This document shows, piece by piece, positions 21,434 through 26,110 of a stretch of DNA of 26,110 nt (position 1 is the first letter of the stretch; the number at the start of each line of letters is the position of its first letter). The DNA is from Collinsella sp. (GTDB taxonomy: Bacteria > Actinomycetota > Coriobacteriia > Coriobacteriales > Coriobacteriaceae): the NCBI GenBank assembly GCA_019414465.1, contig DXLY01000019.1, positions 1 through 26,110 on the forward strand. The letters are read 5' to 3'. Both the position numbers and the translations under genes were made by a program. Below the pieces are notes generated by a model, which worked only from the letters and a program-made list of their open reading frames with translations, had not been told where the DNA came from and made no database searches.

Positions 21434-23293
21434 ATGAATCCGTACACTTCCTCCGGTTCGGTCGCCACGATGACGGCCAACGTGTCCGGTAACGATAACC
21501 TCAACGACCTGGGCGACGGTCCGCGCCAGCCCGGCGACCCCGAGCGCTATCCCGTGGGTGCGGTGACTCGCCGTCTGATGGGCTACGTTCGTCCGCATCG
21601 CATTTCGTTTGTTGCGTCGTTTGTGAGTGCCGCCATCTCCGTGATTCTGCAGCTCTACACGCCCATTCTCATCGGCGAGGGCATCGACCTGATCGTTGCC
21701 GTCGGGCAGGTGGACTTCGACGCGCTGCTGCCGCTTGTCACCAAACTCGCGCTCGTCGTGGTGGGAGCCGCGGCCTTCCAGTGGCTGCAGGGCTACTGCG
21801 TCAACCGCCTGTCCTACGAAACGGTGCGCGACATGCGCGTGGAGGCGAGCGACAAGCTCAGCCGCATGCCGCTCAGCTTTATCGACAGCCATGCTCACGG
21901 CGACCTCATGAGCCGCGTGGTCAACGATGTCGACCAGGTGGGTGACGGCCTGCTGCAGGGCTTCACGCAACTCTTTACCGGTGTTATTACCATCGTGGGC
22001 ACGCTCGCGTTTATGCTTTCCATCAACCTGACCATGACGCTCGTGGTGGTGCTCGTCACGCCGCTTTCCATTTTTGCAGCCGGTGCTATTGCCAAGCTCT
22101 CCAACAAAAGCTTTACGGCACAGCAGCGTATTCAAGGGCAGCTCGGTGGTCATATCGAGGAGTACGTAGGCGAGCAAAAGCTTGTCGACGCCTTTGCCTA
22201 CGGTCCCAACGCCCAGCAGCGCTTCGATGCCCTCAATGCCGAGCTTTACACCGCGGGCGAGCGCGCACAGTTTATGGGTTCGCTCTCCAACCCCGGCACG
22301 CGCTTTATCAATAACATCATCTATGCCGTGGTCGCTGTGATCGGCTGCGTGGGCGTGATCACGGGCGTGCCCGCGGCGCTTACGGTGGGCGGCGTGCAGA
22401 TCTTCCTGTCCTATGCCAACCAGTACACCAAGCCGTTCAACGAGGTCACCAACGTCATTACGCAGATCCAGACGGCGTATGCCTCGGCGCGCCGCATGTT
22501 TGCGCTGCTCGATGCCCGCGAGCAGGAGCCCGATGCGGCGGATGCCGTGGAACTTGCTGCCCCGCAGGGCGAGGTCGCCTTTGAGCATGTGGACTTTAGC
22601 TACGTGTCCGACCGCAAGCTGCTGCAGGACATCTGCATCGAGGCCAAGCCCGGCATGCGCTTTGCCCTTGTTGGCCCCACGGGCTGCGGAAAGACGACGC
22701 TCATCAACCTGCTGCTGCGCTTTTACGATATCGATGCCGGCCACATCACGGTTGATGGCAGGTCTTCGCGTGACTACACGCGCGCAAGCCTGCGCCATGC
22801 CTTTGGCATGGTGTTGCAGGATACGTGGCTGTTCGAGGGCACGGTGGCGGAAAACATCGCCTACGGCTGTCCCGACGCCACGCGCGAGCAGGTTATCGAA
22901 GCTGCCAAGCGCGCGCATGCGCACAAGTTTATCGTGCAGCTGCCAGGCGGCTACGATACGGTCATCGGCGAGGACGGCGGCACGTTTAGCCAGGGTCAAA
23001 AACAGCTGCTGTGCATTGCGCGCGTTATGCTCACCGATCCGGCGATTCTGCTGCTGGACGAGGCAACGTCGAGCATCGATACGCGTACCGAGCTGCAGGT
23101 GCAGGCGGCATTCGACGAGCTCATGGCCGGCCGTACGAGCTTTGTGGTGGCGCATCGCCTGAGCACGATTCGCAACGCCGACTGCATCCTGGTGATGCGC
23201 GACGGCCAGATTATCGAGCGCGGTACACACGACAAGCTGCTAGCGGCAGGCGGCTTCTACGCCGAACTCTACCGCAGCCAGTTTGCCCAGTAG
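21434..23293 (+). CDS. ABC exporter half-transporter, catalytic subunit (pair 2, second gene)
   Basis: This 619-aa protein starts immediately after the preceding stop, with AAGGAGG upstream of the ATG, so the two are translated together. A polar N-terminus of about 45 residues precedes six membrane helices (about 55-335). ATPase motifs: Walker A GPTGCGKTT (414-422), Q-loop LQDTWLFEGT, Walker B ILLLDE with Glu543, and switch His574 (AHRLST). The signature is altered to FSQGQKQL, matching the SQGQ form of the other catalytic subunit at 8602. Together with the preceding protein it should form an exporter with one working ATP site. Substrate unknown. A weak 7-bp hairpin (23310-23328) without a T tract follows. 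Confidence 0.93.
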   Translation: MNPYTSSGSVATMTANVSGNDNLNDLGDGPRQPGDPERYPVGAVTRRLMGYVRPHRISFVASFVSAAISVILQLYTPILIGEGIDLIVAVGQVDFDALLPLVTKLALVVVGAAAFQWLQGYCVNRLSYETVRDMRVEASDKLSRMPLSFIDSHAHGDLMSRVVNDVDQVGDGLLQGFTQLFTGVITIVGTLAFMLSINLTMTLVVVLVTPLSIFAAGAIAKLSNKSFTAQQRIQGQLGGHIEEYVGEQKLVDAFAYGPNAQQRFDALNAELYTAGERAQFMGSLSNPGTRFINNIIYAVVAVIGCVGVITGVPAALTVGGVQIFLSYANQYTKPFNEVTNVITQIQTAYASARRMFALLDAREQEPDAADAVELAAPQGEVAFEHVDFSYVSDRKLLQDICIEAKPGMRFALVGPTGCGKTTLINLLLRFYDIDAGHITVDGRSSRDYTRASLRHAFGMVLQDTWLFEGTVAENIAYGCPDATREQVIEAAKRAHAHKFIVQLPGGYDTVIGEDGGTFSQGQKQLLCIARVMLTDPAILLLDEATSSIDTRTELQVQAAFDELMAGRTSFVVAHRLSTIRNADCILVMRDGQIIERGTHDKLLAAGGFYAELYRSQFAQ

Positions 23294-23332
23294 GGGCCAC
23301 CGATTGGCGGCAGATGGTTTACATCTGCGTCG

Positions 23333-23367
23333 TTAGTACTAAGATATTCATCTAATAAATTGCATTA
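23333..23367 (+). promoter_or_regulatory. AT-rich dyads upstream of the flavodoxin-like gene
   Basis: TTAGTACTAA (23333-23342) is a perfect 10-bp palindrome, and CTAAT-N7-ATTAG follows just downstream (about 23352-23368). They lie 30-65 bases before the gene and are candidate operator or promoter elements. Confidence 0.4.
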
Positions 23368-23398
23368 GTGGCTTTAGTTTTGGGGGAAACGAGGCAAC

Positions 23399-23956
23399 GT
23401 GACTATGACGTGCTCTTTGGTGGTTAACAGCAAGAGCGGTAATACCAGGATGGTTTCGGGCGCGATTAAGCGCGCTCTGCAGGCTGCGGGCGTTGAGTTT
23501 GTCCATGCCGCGGCGTTGAGCGACGATGCGGATGCAGATCAGGTTGCGCTCGAGGCGCAGGGCGCCTGCGCGGCCGACATGGTGCTCGTCGGTTTTTGGT
23601 GCGACAAGGGCGCGTGCACGCCTTCGGTCGCGGCGTTGCTCTCCGCCTTGCACGGTAAGCGCGTGTTCCTGTTTGGCACCTGCGGCTTTGGCGCCGATCA
23701 GAGCTATTACCAGCAGATTATCGATCGCGTGACCTCCAATTTGGCCAATGATGCCGAGCTTGCGGGCTGGGCGATGTGCCAGGGCAAGATGGGCCCTGCG
23801 GTCAAGCAGCGCTACGAGGCCATGCTCGAGCAAGATCCCGACAACGCCCGCGCTAAGATGCTTCTCGACAACTGGGTTGCCGCAAAGGATCACCCCACCA
23901 AGGAAGATCTGGATAACATGGCTACAGCCGCCAAGAAGGCCGTGCTGGGAGAGTAG
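23399..23956 (+). CDS. Flavodoxin-like protein
   Basis: This 185-aa protein has the flavodoxin-type alpha/beta layout. The N-terminal strand is followed by an FMN-phosphate loop, VVNSKSGNTRMVSGAIKRAL (about 8-27), close to the T/S-x-T-G-N-T pattern. A second loop, VLVGFWCDKGACTPSVAALL (about 62-81), and FLFGTCGFGADQSYYQQI (about 90-107) match a group of flavodoxin-fold proteins that includes the BilS partner of gut bilirubin reductase; no bilR-like gene is in the window, so I do not assign that name. The C-terminal part is helical and may pack on the flavin domain. It likely carries electrons using FMN. GTG 23399 has GAGG five bases upstream; ATG 23405 is the alternative. A terminator follows. 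Confidence 0.8.
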   Translation: MTMTCSLVVNSKSGNTRMVSGAIKRALQAAGVEFVHAAALSDDADADQVALEAQGACAADMVLVGFWCDKGACTPSVAALLSALHGKRVFLFGTCGFGADQSYYQQIIDRVTSNLANDAELAGWAMCQGKMGPAVKQRYEAMLEQDPDNARAKMLLDNWVAAKDHPTKEDLDNMATAAKKAVLGE

Positions 23957-23999
23957 CTTCGCCGTTCGCGGTCCTTCGTGCAAAACAATACAAATGTGA

Positions 24000-24026
24000 A
24001 AGCCTCGAAGTTCTCGAGGCTTTTTT
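24000..24026 (+). terminator. Rho-independent terminator of the flavodoxin-like gene
   Basis: AAGCCTCGA (24000-24008) pairs with TCGAGGCTT (24014-24022), then T residues continue to 24026. Confidence 0.92.
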
Positions 24027-24096
24027 CATGACACGAGGGCGCCCCTTTATTGATGGAAGGCCTAGTAAGCTGATTGTTCTATGCCCGGATGTGTGC

Positions 24097-24282
24097 GGAG
24101 TGGGATGGGATTTCCGGATGGGTGGGGTTGCGGAAAATGCGTCCCGGAATTTGCCTTTGGAATGGGATGCGGTTTCCCGTTGAGGGTCTTGGCGGAAAGT
24201 GCGACCCGGAATTTGTGATCGGAGTGGGATGTGGTTTCCCAACGGGGCCACAAGCGGAAGCCGCATCCCACTCCGGACGGGA
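24097..24282. repeat. 62-bp tandem repeat, three copies
   Basis: Units begin at 24097, 24159 and 24221, each opening GGA(G/A)TGGGATG. Copies 1 and 2 agree through CCCGGAATTTG near their ends; copy 3 keeps the first 20 bases but its second half becomes an inverted copy of its start (17 of 19 bases: 24221-24239 with 24255-24273), giving a hairpin. The other units can fold partly the same way. No coding frame is convincing here. Confidence 0.8.
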
Positions 24283-24705
24283 ATTCTGGGACACAGTTCT
24301 CAGAGGATTATGGGCTGCGAACTACATGGGGCCGTCATAAAACTCCGGTAAAAGGGGGTCGGAAATAAATGGCACTTCCAGTAGTTTCTTTTAATGTGGG
24401 GGGGGGGTACCATTATTTTAGTTTCGCAAAAAATTAATCCCTCTATGGGGAAGTTGCGTAGGGGGTCAGTCACAGATATTGGATAAAACAGACTAATTTG
24501 GGGATAAATGACCACTTACGCCAAAAATAGTAGCATTTAGCGACAAAACATTGAAAAATGTGTAGCACATCGCTATGTTTTTATTACGAAAAGATTCCAA
24601 ATTGGCTTATTTCGGACTCACTTTTCAAGCGCCTTGCGGTTCCTGTTGAAACTTGCTGACCTTTGGATGGGTCGAATAGGTCCTCAAGGGGGATGAATTA
24701 TCACT
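24283..24705. other. AT-richer non-coding region upstream of the SipW operon, with a 10-G tract
   Basis: Base composition shifts from GC-rich to clearly AT-rich. It holds a run of ten G (24398-24407), and a small nested hairpin (TAGCGA 24538-24543 with TCGCTA 24570-24575, enclosing ACATT-GAAA-AATGT). Presumably the operon promoter lies here, but no -35/-10 pair stands out. No gene is supported. Confidence 0.55.
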
Positions 24706-25263
24706 TTGACGGCGCGTAGACTCAAACGATTTATTGCACTTTTGAGTAGCTTGGCGTTCGCGCTTGTCATAGCCCTTGCCGTTGTTTCTTTTGTTCCTCG
24801 TGCATTTGGATACATGCCCTTTGCTGTGCTCTCGGGCTCTATGGAACCCGAGCTTCCCGTTGGCTCCATGGTGTTTGTTCGCCAGGTTGAGCCAGTGGAT
24901 ATTGCCGTGGGTGACAATGCAACCTTTTACCGATCGGATGGCGCCGTGGTGACGCACCAGGTGTACGAGATCGACCCTGCCGCGCAGATGATCGGCACGC
25001 AGGGCATTGCAAACAAAAATGCAGACGGAAGCATCATGCACGATGCCGAGCAGACGCCATTTTCGCGCGTGATCGGCACTGTTTCTTTTTATGTCCCTTA
25101 CCTGGGCTTCGTCAACGTTTATTGCACGACGATGCCTGGTTTGCTTGTTGTGGTGGCCGTTCTGGCGCTGCTAGTCGCGGCGTCGATAGTGCTCGATCGG
25201 ATGGTTCCCGACGAGCCTGCGGGCAAGCATGCCCGCGTGCATGCGAGGGAGCGGCGTTCATAG
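24706..25263 (+). CDS. SipW-type signal peptidase I (Ser-His, ER/archaeal-like)
   Basis: This 185-aa membrane protease removes signal peptides from a restricted set of substrates. It has an N-terminal membrane helix (about 8-30), the catalytic serine motif LSGSMEPELPVGS with Ser45, and His84 in DGAVVTHQVYEI in place of the Lys of ordinary bacterial signal peptidases, the hallmark of the SipW/ER group. The pattern TQGIANKNADGS (about 98-109) matches the conserved Gly/Asp region, and a second hydrophobic helix (about 138-162) lies near the basic C-terminus. The start is uncertain: TTG at 24706 lies 13 bases after AAGGGGG, no in-frame ATG exists, and a nearby ATG (24693) is out of frame. The next gene encodes a fitting substrate 70 bases downstream. 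Confidence 0.87.
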   Translation: MTARRLKRFIALLSSLAFALVIALAVVSFVPRAFGYMPFAVLSGSMEPELPVGSMVFVRQVEPVDIAVGDNATFYRSDGAVVTHQVYEIDPAAQMIGTQGIANKNADGSIMHDAEQTPFSRVIGTVSFYVPYLGFVNVYCTTMPGLLVVVAVLALLVAASIVLDRMVPDEPAGKHARVHARERRS

Positions 25264-25333
25264 CGGCAGGGAAAAACGTCGGCGGCGGTAGGGGCCGTTG
25301 CCGGGGAAGACGATTCTCGAAAGGAAGAGAACG

Positions 25334-26092
25334 ATGGAAAACAAGAAGAAAAAGCGCTACGGCATCATTGCCGCCCTGCTGCTGTTGGTGCTGGCTGCCG
25401 GCGTGGGTACCTATGCATGGCTGACGGCTACGCAAAGCCTGGAGAACGTGTTTACGGTGGGCAGCTTTGGCCCTACGGACAAAAAACCCGATCCGACCGA
25501 TCCCGAGAAGCCCGGCACCGAAGTGAATGACGGCAAAGCCTACCTGTTCGAGACCAAGTGGGTTAAAAACTCCAAGATCGTTCCTGGCGCCACCACCGAC
25601 AAGAACCCCAACGTTGGCATCAAGAAGGGTTCCGACGACGCCTTTGTGTTCATCTATGTAAAGAACGCAATTGTGAAGACAGGCGCCGAAAACGCCCTTA
25701 ACAAGACCCCGTACTTCACGCTTAACACTACTAACTGGAAGCCGGTTGAGGATGCCGCCGTGGGTGCTAAGACCAACGGTAACGAAGGCCAGTATGTGAG
25801 CGGTCTGTTCATGTATGCCAAGAGTGCTACGAGTGGCCCCGCGGTTCTGGGTGCCAAGGCCGCCATCGAGGACGTCTACACCGGCGAGCTCTTTAGCCAG
25901 GTGATGATTCCCGGCGCAATGACGAGCGAGGATGTTGTCTCGGGCCAGGACGGTGCGGGCAAGAAGATTGAGCCTAAGATTGTCGTTTCCGCCTACATTT
26001 TCGGCGCTGACCAGAAGGGTAACGAGACCGACGCTGCCGCTAACGCCCTTAAGCAGGCCAAGGAATGGGCTAAGACTCAGGCTCAGGCTTAA
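25334..26092 (+). CDS. SipW-dependent secreted protein, TasA/CalY-like
   Basis: This 252-aa protein starts with a SipW-type signal region: KKKKRYGIIAALLLLVLAAG, then GVGTYAWLTATQSLENVFTV and GSF, the 'WxT/Fxx...N-x-F-x-VG' pattern that marks SipW-dependent fibre and matrix proteins such as TasA and CalY. A short Pro/Asp-rich linker (TDKKPDPTDPEKPGTEV) follows. The mature part is beta-rich, with KWVKNSKIVPGATTDKNPNV resembling the TasA-family 'V-x-P-G' core, and ends in an Ala/Lys/Gln-rich helix. It is likely exported and assembled into a surface fibre or matrix, processed by the peptidase encoded just upstream. AAGGAAGAG lies close before the ATG. The stop is followed at once by eight C residues and the window end, so further operon genes may follow. 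Confidence 0.86.
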   Translation: MENKKKKRYGIIAALLLLVLAAGVGTYAWLTATQSLENVFTVGSFGPTDKKPDPTDPEKPGTEVNDGKAYLFETKWVKNSKIVPGATTDKNPNVGIKKGSDDAFVFIYVKNAIVKTGAENALNKTPYFTLNTTNWKPVEDAAVGAKTNGNEGQYVSGLFMYAKSATSGPAVLGAKAAIEDVYTGELFSQVMIPGAMTSEDVVSGQDGAGKKIEPKIVVSAYIFGADQKGNETDAAANALKQAKEWAKTQAQA

Positions 26093-26110
26093 TCCCCCCC
26101 CAACCGAGAT

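Noticed and set aside
21374..23230. 618-codon minus-strand frame opposite the ABC gene, and similar long antisense frames opposite 3199-4296, 7020-8204, 8539-9945 and 16032-17399
   Set aside because: They are mirror frames of GC-rich genes with His/Arg/Gly-rich composition and no motifs; the plus-strand genes carry full family signatures.
23310..23328. Terminator after the second ABC operon
   Set aside because: GCAGATG-N5-CATCTGC is only 7 bp and is followed by GTCGTTAG, without a T tract; read-through into the flavodoxin-like gene is possible.
24097..24282. CRISPR-like array
   Set aside because: The period is constant but the whole unit is repeated with no unique spacers, and there are no cas genes.
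24540..24705. c-di-GMP or other known riboswitch before the SipW operon
   Set aside because: A small nested hairpin is present, but I could not match the conserved core of any riboswitch class.

Overview
The window looks like a chromosomal stretch of a high-GC actinobacterium of the class Coriobacteriia, most likely Collinsella or a close relative. This rests on codon and GC character, the gene families present, short GGGAC-core intergenic foldbacks that I associate with this group, and a sortase-type surface protein. The genus is an inference and was not checked by search. No phage, plasmid, transposase or CRISPR genes are visible.

Layout, left to right. (1) 1-909: 3' end of glmS with a strong terminator. 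(2) 964-2893: a GntR/FCD regulator divergent from a YeiH-type membrane exporter. (3) 2946-5037: a structured leader, a Fis-HTH regulator with a degenerate sigma-54-type AAA+ core, and a small membrane-protein gene split by one in-frame stop. (4) 5093-6258: a nitroreductase and a divergent 96-aa protein of unknown function. (5) 6301-10680: a MarR regulator with twin operator-like repeats in its promoter, then two overlapping ABC half-transporters forming a heterodimeric exporter. (6) 10719-13635: cysE, a DedA-family protein and ilvE, followed by a 125-bp nested foldback. (7) 14120-15542: lemA divergent from a TetR-like regulator. (8) 15546-17468: tRNA-Ser(UGA) divergent from one ORF that fuses a TadA tRNA adenosine deaminase to a glycerate kinase. 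(9) 17490-18323: a run of inverted repeats around the SRP RNA gene (ffs). (10) 18369-23293: a sortase-anchored coiled-coil surface protein, then a second heterodimeric ABC exporter. (11) 23399-23956: a flavodoxin-like protein. (12) 23957-24705: a 750-bp non-coding region with a 62-bp tandem repeat and a 10-G tract. (13) 24706-26092: a SipW-type signal peptidase and a TasA/CalY-like SipW-dependent secreted protein, probably the start of a surface-fibre or matrix operon running past the window.

The two ABC pairs share one architecture. In each, the first subunit has an intact FSGGQ signature but Asp and Gln where the catalytic Glu and switch His belong, and the second has intact Glu and His but an SQGQ signature. 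Each pair therefore has one working and one degenerate ATP site, as in LmrCD/TM287-288-type exporters. The first pair appears to be controlled by the MarR protein encoded in the same operon; the second has no local regulator.

The most novel items are the TadA-glycerate kinase fusion, the degenerate bacterial enhancer-binding-like regulator, the 62-bp repeat and G tract upstream of the SipW operon, the family of GGGAC-core foldbacks at gene ends, and the nonsense-split membrane gene.
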